13,906 nt of DNA from Symbiodinium natans (taxonomy: Eukaryota; Sar; Dinophyceae; Suessiales; Symbiodiniaceae), in the NCBI GenBank assembly GCA_905221605.1, contig CAJNDS010002826.1, forward strand, positions 193,501 to 207,406, read 5' to 3'. The translations under genes and the position numbers were made by a program. This document shows positions 7,025 through 13,906 of the stretch, one piece after another (within the stretch, counting starts at the first letter, position 1; each line of letters starts with the position of its first letter). The notes under the pieces are model-generated. The model saw nothing but the letters and a program-made list of their open reading frames with translations, was not told the DNA's origin and searched no databases.

Positions 7025-7028
7025 AAGA
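6821..7028. other. Non-coding spacer with AC and GA microsatellites
   Basis: A more AT-rich stretch with many ACAT/CATA words, a short (AC)n at about 6960-6970 and (GA)n at 6975-7024. No gene is seen. Confidence 0.6.
6975..7024 (+). repeat. (GA)n microsatellite
   Basis: About 50 bp of nearly perfect GA dinucleotides with a few interruptions (GTGA, GCGA). The E/R frames through it are artefacts. Confidence 0.95.
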
Positions 7029-7157
7029 AACCTTGGGATATTGGTTGAAGAGGCCCCCTTCATTGACTCAGGCTGGGCGTGGCTGAAAGAATCCTTTGGC
7101 TGGGTTCTGGTCGCTGACGTGTTCATTCTGATCGCGCGGCTCGGAACGAGAAAATGA
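7029..7157 (+). CDS. Coding-like fragment with hydrophobic C-terminus
   Basis: Directly after the GA repeat one frame reads NLGILVEEAPFIDSGWAWLK and ESFGWVLVADVFILIARLG, ending TRK at TGA 7155-7157. The last about 20 residues could be a membrane segment. The frame enters from the microsatellite, so no start can be given. It is called only as a possible exon end. Confidence 0.22.
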   Translation, partial: NLGILVEEAPFIDSGWAWLKESFGWVLVADVFILIARLGTRK

Positions 7158-7708
7158 AGCCGGTATTCCGGTATTCGGGGTGTGCAGATGCAGGGTTGTC
7201 GCATCCAGGGCCATCCAAGGGTTGACGGTTTGGAGTCGGGGTGAACTGCCAGCAGCGCTGGGGATTCAGGGGTAAATCTTTCTGACTCCCTTTCCCGATT
7301 GTAAATTTTGCCTCAGAGTGCGAGCTGCAGCTGCATGACTTGATTTTGAGCATCACTCCTTATGACAAAACTCCCACTAACAGCTAGCAGGGGCTCGATA
7401 TGTCATTTAAATCTTGGCACCCTGTCACGTCTTCCCGAAACAGACGCGAATCGTCCTGGCCATGTACATGAATGTCTTAGCGATGAGCGACGTGAAGTGC
7501 CTGGCTTCAACAGAGAGTGAATGAATGACGGCAGCAGGCCCCTGCTCAGCCCCTGCTCAGCCCCTGCTCAAGGTTATCGGCTTGGCTGATTGGGGGATGG
7601 CTCCTGCGGTGGCTCTTCAACATGGAAGAACCCCTAGGCCGGGTGGGCGGTGGACTAGGGGTTTATGAGTTCGTGCGATTCAAGTGTTGAGGGATGCAGG
7701 TACCTTGA
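7158..7708. other. Short exon-like frames and an 11 bp tandem repeat; no firm gene
   Basis: Two short plus-strand frames look protein-like but are within chance length: 7286-7387 (FASECELQLHDLILSITPYD, with TTTTGCCTCAG just inside it as a possible acceptor) and 7411-7524 (MYMNVLAMSDVKCLASTESE from ATG 7465). A tandem repeat follows at 7538-7570. No promoter or RNA gene is recognised. Confidence 0.3.
7538..7570 (+). repeat. 11 bp tandem repeat GCCCCTGCTCA, 3 exact units
   Basis: Units at 7538-7548, 7549-7559 and 7560-7570 are identical. It is a short minisatellite without evident function. Confidence 0.92.
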
Positions 7709-8215
7709 GATGGGGCCTGTGCTGTCCTTGCGGAAGGGATTGTGCTGATTGTACTTACGGCTGTAGGCTCCCGTAGAGTTCCCGGCGTTGTGTTGGTCAC
7801 GTACCCACAACCGCCACACCGTTTATCCTCGGCTCGAACTCCGCCTACAGGCCTTAGGGCTCTGATTTTGGGACGCAGACAGCCACGCCGTGGAAGCAGA
7901 ACTGATGTCGTAAGAAGGCTAAGGTTTGGAAACGAGATCGAAGCGAACACGCCAGGGTCGTCTGGTCTTTCCGTTGCGCCCGCTTTCGTAAAGCCCGAAA
8001 AAGGCATCACAGTCAAAGCTTGGCAACTTGAAGCTGAAAGGTTCGAGCTCTCCAAAACAGCCCTACCAGTAGCCGCTTCTCTACATGTCCCGCGAAAACT
8101 CCTTAAAGAAGCCACAGGGTTTCCCAGGCACTTTCCTGCACTACTGGGACCCCTACATCCAGGGTCTCCTCGGCTCCGTGGCTTCAAGTTTTTTTCCTCA
8201 ATAATTTCTGTTTGA
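7709..8215 (+). CDS. Long open region, unknown protein, no ATG
   Basis: Open for 168 codons after TGA 7706-7708, ending at TGA 8213-8215. Segments read VLAEGIVLIVLTAVGS, RRLRFGNEIEANTPGSS, ITVKAWQLEAERFELSKTAL, HVPRKLLKEATGF. After the terminal TGA the same frame stays open to TAA 8355-8357. A different frame (8205-8369) also looks coding. The opposite strand is open over almost the same interval, so coding direction is uncertain. The lack of ATG fits an internal exon or a fragment. No domain is recognised. Confidence 0.3.
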   Translation, partial: DGACAVLAEGIVLIVLTAVGSRRVPGVVLVTYPQPPHRLSSARTPPTGLRALILGRRQPRRGSRTDVVRRLRFGNEIEANTPGSSGLSVAPAFVKPEKGITVKAWQLEAERFELSKTALPVAASLHVPRKLLKEATGFPRHFPALLGPLHPGSPRLRGFKFFSSIISV

Positions 8216-8369
8216 AGCTCAAGAAAAAAGCACAGGACTGTCGCCTTGTCTCAAGGAGGGTGGGTTGGGCCTCGAGGTTCGTCAGGCTCATCTGCAGCAG
8301 GCCGACAAGCGGTGGCTGCACTTAGGCGTTGCCGTACTTTTGTCAAAGGCTCGCTGTAAGAGGTTTTAG
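8205..8369 (+). CDS. Coding-like fragment overlapping the end of the 7709 region
   Basis: Open for 54 codons between TAA 8202-8204 and TAG 8367-8369. It reads FEAQEKSTGLSPCLKEGG, LEVRQAHLQQADKRWLHL, VAVLLSKARCKRF. It follows the previous frame with a one-base offset, so both may be parts of one gene broken by a frameshift or small intron near 8205-8213. No family is recognised. Confidence 0.25.
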   Translation, partial: FLFEAQEKSTGLSPCLKEGGLGLEVRQAHLQQADKRWLHLGVAVLLSKARCKRF

Positions 8370-8413
8370 CAGGATTTAAGGGGTTCATCGTTGTCATTCC
8401 TGGGCAGGATGCT

Positions 8414-8448
8414 CATTGTCAGCACTGTCAGCATTGTCAGCATGTCAG
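8414..8448 (+). repeat. 9 bp imperfect tandem repeat CATTGTCAG, about 4 units
   Basis: Units CATTGTCAG, CACTGTCAG, CATTGTCAG and CATGTCAG follow each other directly. Confidence 0.85.
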
Positions 8449-8850
8449 CTCTGTAAAACCTTGTCCACTGAACTTGCAGGCTTCTTTCCGCGCGCAGGGT
8501 GCACGATTCTGCATGTGCGTTTGACCGCGCAGGCTTTTAGAAACTTCACTTTCGATTCCTGTCGCTGTTGCCCACACCCTGTCTACGAGGGAGCTTCATC
8601 CCAGGCATCTTCTTCGGCGCGCGCCTGAGCGCAAGCCTGTTCCAGTGGATCGCGCGCCTCGGCCTGCATTTGCTGAACTTCTGTGGCGCATGTTTTGCGG
8701 CGTGGTTTCAGGGCGGCCTAGGGTTGTCTAGGCTCGTAAGTGGGTGAAGCAATGAAGACGACTTGATGTTGCAGTTGAAGCTGCCACTGTTCTCCAAACT
8801 GCAGGCCTTGCGCAGATTAGGAGAAACAATTTGGGGAGGTTTGCTGTTTT

Positions 8851-8892
8851 TTGTGAAGCTTGCACCGCAGAATTGTGAAGCTTGCGCTGCAG
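8851..8892 (+). repeat. 22 bp tandem duplication
   Basis: TTGTGAAGCTTGCACCGCAG at 8851-8870 recurs at 8873-8892 with two differences (18 of 20 identical). Confidence 0.85.
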
Positions 8893-9289
8893 GGGCGGCG
8901 TGAGAAGCGACTGAGCCAGCGCAGCGCCGCGGGATGCTTCAGAAGCTTTAGAAGCAGATACCTGCAAGCTACATGCACGCTGGCTTACAAGTAGGTTCAC
9001 ATCGCAAGGGGAGGGTGTGGGCATCGGTCGACTTTCTCGTGCGCTTTTCTGTAGTGTCCTACGCTTCATGCAGCACTACAATCGCCCCAAAACCCGAAAC
9101 CTGACAGCCCTGCCGTACGTGGGCCGGTCACAGATCAATGTACCGAAAAGGAAACTGAAGCTTCTGACGCATTCCGGTCCTTTGTGCCAGGGGAGGAGTT
9201 CCGCCCAACGCTGTGGGCTTTCGTGTTTCGCTGGCTTAGGATATTTTTGAACTATTGGATTCGTGGTTTCGACATTGGGCTTCAAAATC

Positions 9290-9301
9290 GGGGGGGGGGG
9301 G
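9290..9301 (+). repeat. G12 homopolymer
   Basis: Twelve consecutive G residues. The length is prone to sequencing error. Confidence 0.95.
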
Positions 9302-9708
9302 TGCTTTAAGCCGTGGAAGTTGGATCTCAGCGTGAGGATCTAAGTTTCATGTTAGACAGCTCCTGCGCAGACCTGTTGAATTTTCCAGCCCGCTGCGAAC
9401 GTGCTGCAGGAAAAGTTTGCGGTTTGTGAAGCACTGTCAGGATATGGGTTGAGGCATCCCATTGCTTGCCTCAGCTACAGGACACTGCTTAGCCGTTATT
9501 TTTAACCCACGCCGCCGGAAACCCTTGAACCAACTTGAACCATGTGCGGAGCTTCCCATGGTCTTCCGTAAGCTTTCTCCGGACCACAATAGACAAGCTT
9601 GCAAGTTCCAACAAGTGTAGCGCGGAAGCTTTGCGAGGGGAGCAGCGACATCATTGATGTCATGGTTGAGGATGTTTAGGTTTAGATAGGGTTTAGGCGC
9701 AGTCGGGT

Positions 9709-10046
9709 TCTAGGCCTGCGGAGGCTTGGGGGTGCAAGAAGGTCTGCTGCGCGCCAGGTGGCGAAGACCATTGCGGCCGACAAGATTCCGGATCTTGACA
9801 AGCCCCTCATGCAACATCTTCATATTTTCAATAGGGTTGGACCCGGAACCATTGAAACCTAAATTGGGGCGTGAACTCGAGGCATTGAGACTTCTCAGAT
9901 ATGCAGCGACTGTAAAGTGCATGTTGGAATTTGAGGGTGTGCGCTTCTGGAGGAACGGTGACAAGGGCAGGAACGTTTTAGTTGTGATTTTTTTACTTGT
10001 TTTTTGCCTGGGGAGGTCGACTTCTGGAGCAGAATTACTTTTTTAG
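9709..10046 (+). CDS. Coding-like region in two frames, possible exon junction
   Basis: In one frame 9709-9862 reads RSAARQVAKTIAADKIPDL and DKPLMQHLHIFNR, ending at TAA 9860-9862. In another frame 9833-10046 reads LDPEPLKPKLGRELEALRLL, RYAATVKCMLEFEGVRFW, RNGDKGRN, then a hydrophobic tail (VLVVIFLLVFCLG), with TAG at 10044-10046. The change falls beside TTTTCAATAG (9825-9834), which resembles a 3' splice site, so two exons or a frameshifted gene are both possible. The minus strand is also open over 9710-9964. No family is recognised. Confidence 0.28.
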
Positions 10047-10689
10047 CAGCGGTTTCAATGGGGATGTTGGGGCTTTCTCAGGTATTGGCTTTTAAGGCGT
10101 AACGGTCGGCTTATTGGGGTCTAGCTTGCCCAACCGGTTCTGCTAGGACGTCGGTGTTTACCTGTAGGGTTCACAGGTCTACAAGGAACCCTTCCACCGT
10201 TGTAAACAGGGAGTCTTGCTTTGTTTTGTTCTGTTTCTTGGGGTTTGTGGGTTCGGCGTTTTGTGGTTTGGCTTGGAACCTAGCACCCAAGTATCCCCCC
10301 TGGTGTATGAGTTCAGATGTGGTAGGGATCTCAAAACCTCGGCACGGCGGAGGAAAGTTTCTAGGAACCAGACCCAAGAGCAGAAGCGGCTCAGGCACGT
10401 CCAAGATGTCGGGGGCCTGGAGTGCTTTGAAAGTAAGAGCTTCAGCACCTCCCCCCCACCCCCCCCCCCCCCACCCCCCACCCCACTGCACCCCCCCCCC
10501 CCCCCCCCCCCCTTCCAAAAACAAAGAAAGCAAACATAGAACAAAAGCCACGAGAATGCATTATGATACGTGTTGGTATCGGGGTCGACGAGTCCGTACA
10601 GAGTTTAATGGTCTTCCGGGCTTCCGGGTCAGACGTGGCCTGGGTGCTTTTTTGCAGAAGTGCGACAGGATAAAAGCAAGAAGGCCGGA
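10047..10689. other. Poly-C tract region without a supportable gene
   Basis: Frames here owe their length to the C-rich tract (proline-rich on plus, glycine-rich on minus) and have no ATG or recognisable domain outside it. Confidence 0.5.
10448..10512 (+). repeat. Long C-rich tract with A/TGCA interruptions
   Basis: About 65 bp, almost all C, broken by single A residues and one ACTGCA. The complementary strand has several G runs longer than five, so G-quadruplex on the minus strand and i-motif on the plus strand are possible. Length is likely to be unstable. Confidence 0.92.
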
Positions 10690-11133
10690 TCACAGGATTG
10701 CAGTTGCATATTGTTCATACAGTCCAAACTCGTACATACCGTGCAAACTCAACACCTTCCGAGTGACACCCTCCCAAAAAGTGAGGCCGGCACCGATGTG
10801 GTGAATGCCAAGGCTCATGGCTTTTGGGGATTTCTGGCCGCTGACCTCTACATCTTCCCCCCGCCTTCCCACTCCCCACAGAATAAACCAACCGAAGCCT
10901 CTTCCAGCATGCCCATGGGGTCGAAGTGCACTGGACCCTGTCTTCGAACCCTCGAGAGTTGCCAGGCGGGCAAGGGCAGCGCTACGCTGTCCATGGCCTA
11001 TGCAGGCGTCATTCACAAAGCCCCTCAAGGTTGCTGAATGGCAATAAAGGTCGCAGACAAATAGCTTTCCAGTACTCTGCTGGAGCAGTTCTACAATGGG
11101 CTTGGAATTGGGCTCAAAGTCTAGGGTGTGCAT
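10690..11133 (-). CDS. Minus-strand hypothetical ORF, 147 codons
   Basis: ATG at 11133-11131 to a stop at 10690-10692. It reads MHTLDFEPNSKPIVELLQQS, KLFVCDLYCHSATLRGFVND, HGQRSAALARLATLEG, then a Gly-rich middle and VTRKVLSLHGMYEFGLY near the end. I recognise no domain. Minus-strand frames continue upstream through 11147-11383 and 11328-11693, so it may be the last part of a larger minus-strand gene. A plus-strand frame of similar length covers part of the interval and lowers confidence. Confidence 0.3.
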   Translation of the reverse strand: MHTLDFEPNSKPIVELLQQSTGKLFVCDLYCHSATLRGFVNDACIGHGQRSAALARLATLEGSKTGSSALRPHGHAGRGFGWFILWGVGRRGEDVEVSGQKSPKAMSLGIHHIGAGLTFWEGVTRKVLSLHGMYEFGLYEQYATAIL

Positions 11134-11146
11134 GTGGGCCTGGCGC

Positions 11147-11383
11147 CTAAACAGAGGTCATCCTATTCAGCTCCGCAGTCTTGTGCCTCCAGCCTGAAAG
11201 CCCGCCCACGGGCGACGCCCGGTTATCTGGAGCCCTTTGGAGCCTCTGAACATGGCCCAACAGACCCTGAGCCCCAGAACCCGTAGAGTGCCTCAACTGT
11301 CCCGAGCCTCTGTTCCATTCATTGGGGTCAAGAGGCGCCCGCTTGGGCAAATCCATCCTTGCCGGCCTGTGAGCTGGCTGCAT
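11147..11383 (-). CDS. Minus-strand coding-like fragment between two larger frames
   Basis: The useful part reads MDLPKRAPLDPNEWNRGSG, GLLGHVQRLQRAPDNR, GWRHKTAELNRMTSV and ends at a TAG 14 bp before the ATG of the 147-codon ORF. It overlaps the end of the preceding frame (11328-11693) with a frame change, as expected for exons or a frameshifted gene. No domain is recognised. Confidence 0.22.
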   Translation of the reverse strand: MQPAHRPARMDLPKRAPLDPNEWNRGSGQLRHSTGSGAQGLLGHVQRLQRAPDNRASPVGGLSGWRHKTAELNRMTSV

Positions 11384-11693
11384 GGGTGTTCAGCGATATG
11401 TTCGGGATAGGATGCTTGTCAAGTTCGAGTTTGGGGTGATGGCGTAGGACTCGGGTCGTCAGCTTGCATCTTGGAAGGCTTTGAGGCCATGTTTGGGCTT
11501 GGGTACATGAGCGATGCATGTAATCATGGCATTCAATTTGTTCATCTGCGCCTCCTTTCCTCGATTGGCAACAGCTTGTGTTTTGTGATTGCACAAGGCT
11601 GCATGAACACCAGAGCACCTTGAAACCGACGGCAAAGTGTTCGAACTTGTTAAATAATGCATGTTCCACATCCGCTGGTAGGTGTTTGGCCAT
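11328..11693 (-). CDS. Minus-strand hypothetical ORF, 121 codons, Cys/His-containing
   Basis: ATG at 11693-11691, ending in TGA at 11330-11328. It begins MAKHLPADVEHALFNKFEHF and AVGFKVLWCSCSL, followed by a Cys/His-containing middle (SCCQSRKGG, CHDYMHRSCTQ) and KLTTRVLRHHPKLELDKH. The Cys and His residues do not form a finger pattern I can name. The ATG context (CCATAATGGCC on the minus strand) is reasonable. It is likely related to neighbouring minus-strand frames on both sides. Confidence 0.3.
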   Translation of the reverse strand: MAKHLPADVEHALFNKFEHFAVGFKVLWCSCSLVQSQNTSCCQSRKGGADEQIECHDYMHRSCTQAQTWPQSLPRCKLTTRVLRHHPKLELDKHPIPNISLNTHAASSQAGKDGFAQAGAS

Positions 11694-11763
11694 TATGGCC
11701 AGTGTTTAGGGCATTCCACAAATCGACCTCCTGATGTTCAAAGCAGAGATGCGAACCATTTCG

Positions 11764-12114
11764 CTATCGTCGCCTTCGAATCCGCAAACTCGTTGCGTAT
11801 TGGAAGAAGACCGTGTCCCCAATCCAGATCTCTCGCTCTCTCCCTCCCTTTGTGGCGAGTCCTGGTTGTCGGCCGTCCTGCCCACAAATACACGGAACCT
11901 CCAACAGGGGCATCTTGTTCAGGTCCTTCTGCTGTACAGATGCTTGTGAAGCGAAGCCAACAGTCACGAATGAAATAGCACCCTCCACGGGTCGTTCTTT
12001 TCAGTCAGGATGGGCAAGAAACGCACGGAGTGCGCCTACGTCAAATCTGACATCACTGCCGCATGCCCAGCAACGAAGCGTGAACCTCTTGACTTTGACA
12101 GAATAGGGGTTTTG
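11764..12114 (-). CDS. Minus-strand coding-like segment with one internal TGA
   Basis: On the minus strand one frame is open from 12114 to TAG at 11766-11764 except for TGA at 12003-12001. It reads SVKVKRFTLRCWACGSDVRF, DVGALRAFLAHPD, then after TGA VEGAISFVTVGFASQASVQQ, KDLNKMPLLEVPCICGQDG, REIWIGDTVFFQYATSLRI. Two CxxC-type pairs (CWAC, CIC) are visible. Plus-strand frames are also open here but read less like protein. It may be an upstream exon of the minus-strand candidate gene. Confidence 0.3.
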
Positions 12115-12204
12115 CTAGAGGCTCAGTCCAAAACCGAGGTTTGGGGGGTTTGACGGAGGTTCAGGGGACAAGGTTCGGAAGGAAGGTGATGTGGTCCGCG
12201 ATGA

Positions 12205-12726
12205 CGAAAAGGTGGTTCTCAAATCCTAAGTTCTCTGAAAACAGTAAGAACCCGGCAGTCCTTGGTTTCCAGCACCCGGCTGTTCTGGAAGTTGGAGCGC
12301 TGTTTCTGGGGGTCCAGAAGCCTCACAAATCAAGGCCATGCAAGACAAAGAGCTCAGATGGAAGAAGTAACACATTTTGTGATGCCAAGTCACCCAGGAT
12401 CTGCCGTACTTCGCGTCCAAGGTACAGCGCGGGCCTTACGGTTTAGGGTTTTAGGGACCTGTCAGGGGCAGGCAGAGGGCTCAGGGCTCCCACAAGCTGT
12501 AACTAGGGTCTCCAGAAAGGCCCCTGCACGAAGGGGGGCCCGCACGGCACTGCGCTGAGGTTCGGTGAGAAGGGGGTCTCCAAGGCCCACCGCGAGAAGG
12601 GGCACTTGTCCAGCTGGGTTCTCCGCAGATCTGGTTTGGGTCTTCCGCCGTTCTAGCGTCACTGAGGGCCTGCAGGGTTTCTTGGGGTTCAGTGCACCTG
12701 GAAGCTCAGGTCTATCCATAGATGGG
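12205..12726 (+). CDS. Exon-like region ending at a consensus GTAAGT donor
   Basis: The frame is open from 12205 (after TGA 12202-12204), interrupted only by TGA at 12556-12558. It reads STRLFWKLERCFWGSRSL, AQMEEVTHFVMPSHPGSA, then after the TGA AGFSADLVWVFRRSSVTEGL and SAPGSSGLSIDG. It meets GGG|GTAAGT at 12727 in phase 0. A telomere-like GGTTTAGGGTTTTAGGG lies inside at 12440-12456. The part after the TGA (12559-12726) is the better supported exon. The protein family is not recognised. Confidence 0.33.
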
Positions 12727-12828
12727 GTAAGTTTACGGAAGCTGTTGCCCCAATCCTAGACTTGCAAACCTTACATCCTGTATGTCTCCTCAACCGTATT
12801 ATTCATGCCTCAAGTCGATGCCTGACAG
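12727..12828 (+). other. Candidate 102 nt GT-AG intron, phase 0
   Basis: It starts with the consensus donor GTAAGT at 12727 and ends CCTGACAG at 12828. Both flanking frames are in phase 0, and the downstream frame has a TGA immediately before the acceptor (12823-12825), as expected if coding begins at 12829. This is the best splice junction in the window, but it rests on sequence pattern only. Confidence 0.4.
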
Positions 12829-12981
12829 GTGCTTCCCCTTGGCGAGCTGAGCGATTATGAGAAGACGCGACTAGAGGAGGTTAAGGCCCGCATTGGCGCT
12901 GTCGGTGCTGGTGCTGTCCCCTCTGCGGGCTGTCTTGGAGCTCAGGTCAACCATGCGGAATCACGCAATCGAACCGAGTAG
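12829..12981 (+). CDS. Exon-like segment with LSDYEKTRLEEVKARI motif
   Basis: It reads VLPLGELSDYEKTRLEEVKA, RIGAVGAGAVPSAG, CLGAQVNHAESRNRTE, to TAG 12979-12981, or stops earlier at a possible phase-0 donor (CAG|GTCAAC at 12946). The LSDYEKxRLE stretch resembles the charged helix seen near the N-termini of various eukaryotic nuclear proteins (x-S-x-Y-E-x-x-R-x-x-N/E-I/V). That resemblance is from memory and is not a family assignment. Confidence 0.4.
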   Translation: MLPLGELSDYEKTRLEEVKARIGAVGAGAVPSAGCLGAQVNHAESRNRTE

Positions 12982-13011
12982 TATAAACGGGCAAAAGATA
13001 CAGCAGACTAA

Positions 13012-13158
13012 GTAGTCCATAGTGTGTCGTCATGTACAGAGATCCGGGCCTCCCGAATGGTGCTAACAAAAGAGGAGGTGAGGTTTTTGAGGGATTCATG
13101 GGAAGTGTTCGTAAGGTTCCTATTGGAGGCACAATTTAAAGTGCTTCGAGGGGCTTGA
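13012..13158 (+). CDS. Exon-like segment (MVLTKEEVRFLRDSWEVF)
   Basis: Open between TAA 13009-13011 and TGA 13156-13158. From ATG 13057 it reads MVLTKEEVRFLRDSWEVFVR and FLLEAQFKVLRGA, a convincing amphipathic helix. TGTACAG (AG at 13039-13040) is a possible acceptor. GAG|GTGAGG (13078) and TTC|GTAAGG (13111) are possible donors. It is probably part of the same plus-strand gene as 12829-12981. No family is recognised. Confidence 0.33.
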   Translation, partial: VVHSVSSCTEIRASRMVLTKEEVRFLRDSWEVFVRFLLEAQFKVLRGA

Positions 13159-13313
13159 GGGTTTATCTGGGGATGTTTTCGGGCCTAGTCCCCTACACCT
13201 TCCCCTTGCCGTTCATCCCGAAGCCTGGCCAGACGCAGCTGAAGTCGGAGATCGACAGCGGCCTGAAATATGCAGAGGACAAGCTGTGGCCTACGGCCGA
13301 AAGGGCAGATTGA
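13140..13313 (+). CDS. Exon-like segment, Pro-rich then charged helix
   Basis: Open from 13140 to TGA 13311-13313. The convincing part is LVPYTFPLPFIPKPGQTQ and LKSEIDSGLKYAEDKLW, ending PTAERAD. CGGGCCTAG (AG at 13187-13188) is a possible acceptor placing the start at 13189. An ATG at 13173 would give a 46-residue peptide on its own. It could be a terminal exon of the plus-strand candidate. Confidence 0.35.
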   Translation, partial: SASRGLRVYLGMFSGLVPYTFPLPFIPKPGQTQLKSEIDSGLKYAEDKLWPTAERAD

Positions 13314-13400
13314 GGGCTTCTGGGGCTTTTTAGGGCTTTAGAAAGCTTAAGGTTTTTGCAGTTTTGGAACTTGAAAGTTAGATTGTTTTTTGTTTCCAAG

Positions 13401-13487
13401 CTCTTGGAGCTTGGATGGTTCGAGGATGACTTTGCGAAGGCCTTTTGTGGGGGTGGGCTACGCAGTGTGGGATGGCCCTCTACTTAA
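13401..13487 (+). CDS. Exon-like segment after a strong polypyrimidine-AG
   Basis: TTGTTTTTTGTTTCCAAG (ending 13400) is a strong 3' splice-site match. The frame starting at 13401 reads LLELGWFEDDFAKAFCGGG and LRSVGWPST to TAA 13485-13487. At 28 codons this can be chance, but signal and frame agree. Confidence 0.28.
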   Translation, partial: LLELGWFEDDFAKAFCGGGLRSVGWPST

Positions 13488-13857
13488 AGAGTTCCTAGCA
13501 CCTCAAACCATCAACACTTCAAGCCAAACACCTCCCTGAAGGAGAACAGCCTGGCAGACTGAGGCCCGCTGCCTGGGGCTAAGGCTGCTGCCATGAGACC
13601 ATAGCTCCTTAGGGGTGTGGAGTGCATGGAGTGAGGGATCGTCCATGGGCCCGTCAAGGGTGAAAAGGCCAGAAAACTCCTGAAAAGGCTTTTCGCGCCG
13701 TGAACTGCTGGGAAGGCTTGCTGCATGATATAGGCTCCAGCTTCGAAGCCCAGGAGGTTGCCCCTAAGTAGAGCACGCAGACATGTTTCTCAGTGTGCTG
13801 TTGGTTTGCATGCTTACAAAACAGTGACGATGCAGCTCCTCATCGCTTCGCTTCGTC
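13488..13857. other. No supportable gene
   Basis: Only short frames are present (a minus-strand one at 13511-13726) and no motif. It is probably intron or intergenic sequence before the partial frame at the window end. Confidence 0.45.
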
Positions 13858-13906
13858 ATGTCGGATGCTCTCACCGAACGCGTTCGCAAAGTTGGAGGAC
13901 ATTGTG
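13858..13906 (+). CDS. Possible gene start cut by window end
   Basis: ATG 13858 opens MSDALTERVRKVGGHC and runs off the window. The Kozak region is CGTCATGTC. It is too short to assign. Confidence 0.18.
   Translation, partial: MSDALTERVRKVGGHC

Larger units (their letters stand above)
8370..9708. other. No supportable gene; scattered short repeats
   Basis: Frames on both strands are short, without motifs, and lack agreement between start, length and composition. The longest is a minus-strand frame at 8728-9069. Noted elements are a 9 bp repeat (8414-8448), a 22 bp duplication (8851-8892), a donor-like GTAAGT (8737-8742), a 12-G run (9290-9301) and a doubled CTTGAACCA (9523-9542). Intron or intergenic sequence is likely. 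Confidence 0.5.

Noticed and set aside
6953-7204. Minus-strand frame with S/L repeats
   Set aside because: Translation of the GA microsatellite.
7538-7570. Possible CRISPR-like array
   Set aside because: Three contiguous 11 bp units without spacers form a simple minisatellite.
10154-10804. 216-codon plus-strand frame and Gly-rich minus-strand frames
   Set aside because: They are carried by the poly-C/poly-G tract, have no ATG at the start and no domain.
11764-11800. TTCGAATCC, similar to a tRNA T-loop (internal promoter B box)
   Set aside because: No matching acceptor, D or anticodon arms could be folded around it. Other GGTTCGA-type words (6485, 8040, 13420) failed the same test.
12010-12153. 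47-codon plus-strand frame starting MGKKRTECAYVKSD
   Set aside because: It overlaps the minus-strand frame with paired cysteines, which reads better. It cannot be excluded but is not called.

Overview
This looks like a piece of a nuclear eukaryotic genome, not a bacterial or phage one. There is no operon layout, long reading frames with an ATG are rare, several coding-like segments are bounded by GT...AG splice-type signals, and the window holds long (CTTT)n/(CT)n microsatellites and degenerate CCCTAAA (TTTAGGG-type) telomeric repeats. That telomere type occurs in plants, many algae and alveolates such as dinoflagellates. By eye the base composition is only slightly GC-rich. A repeat-rich algal or alveolate protist is my best guess, but the lineage is not established. 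I saw no rRNA, tRNA, CRISPR array or recognisable reverse transcriptase, transposase or integrase.

Left part (about 1.1-5.2 kb): the main content is a same-strand array of six related copies of one unrecognised protein module. Its core reads roughly GVFPVGGPW...LDIRFRPSLGALRF..LVKREL, followed by PLSQAE and a basic, R/S-rich tail. Copies 1 (1165-1656) and 2 (2126-2476) are open and about 86% identical in protein. Copies 3 to 6 (2541-2878, 3610-3896, 3952-4350, 4966-5159) are much more diverged and carry frameshifts and/or stops. Pyrimidine-rich tracts, including a 400 bp CTTT/CT microsatellite, precede copies 2, 4 and 6. A degenerate interstitial telomeric tract with a perfect GC-rich hairpin lies between copies 5 and 6.

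Middle part (5.4-10.1 kb): scattered short coding-like frames. They include a 54-codon Cys-rich small ORF (5450-5614), an acidic two-frame candidate gene at 6093-6820, an open region at 7709-8369 and one at 9709-10046. Between them lie microsatellites and short tandem repeats.

Right part (10.1-13.9 kb): a long poly-C tract, then probable minus-strand coding fragments (12114 down to 10690), then a plus-strand multi-exon candidate (about 12205-13487). The latter has a phase-compatible GTAAGT...CAG intron at 12727-12828.

No function can be assigned with confidence to any protein here. Several coding-like frames continue past an in-frame TGA, which is reported as an observation to test, not a conclusion. 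All alignments, identities and counts were made by hand.
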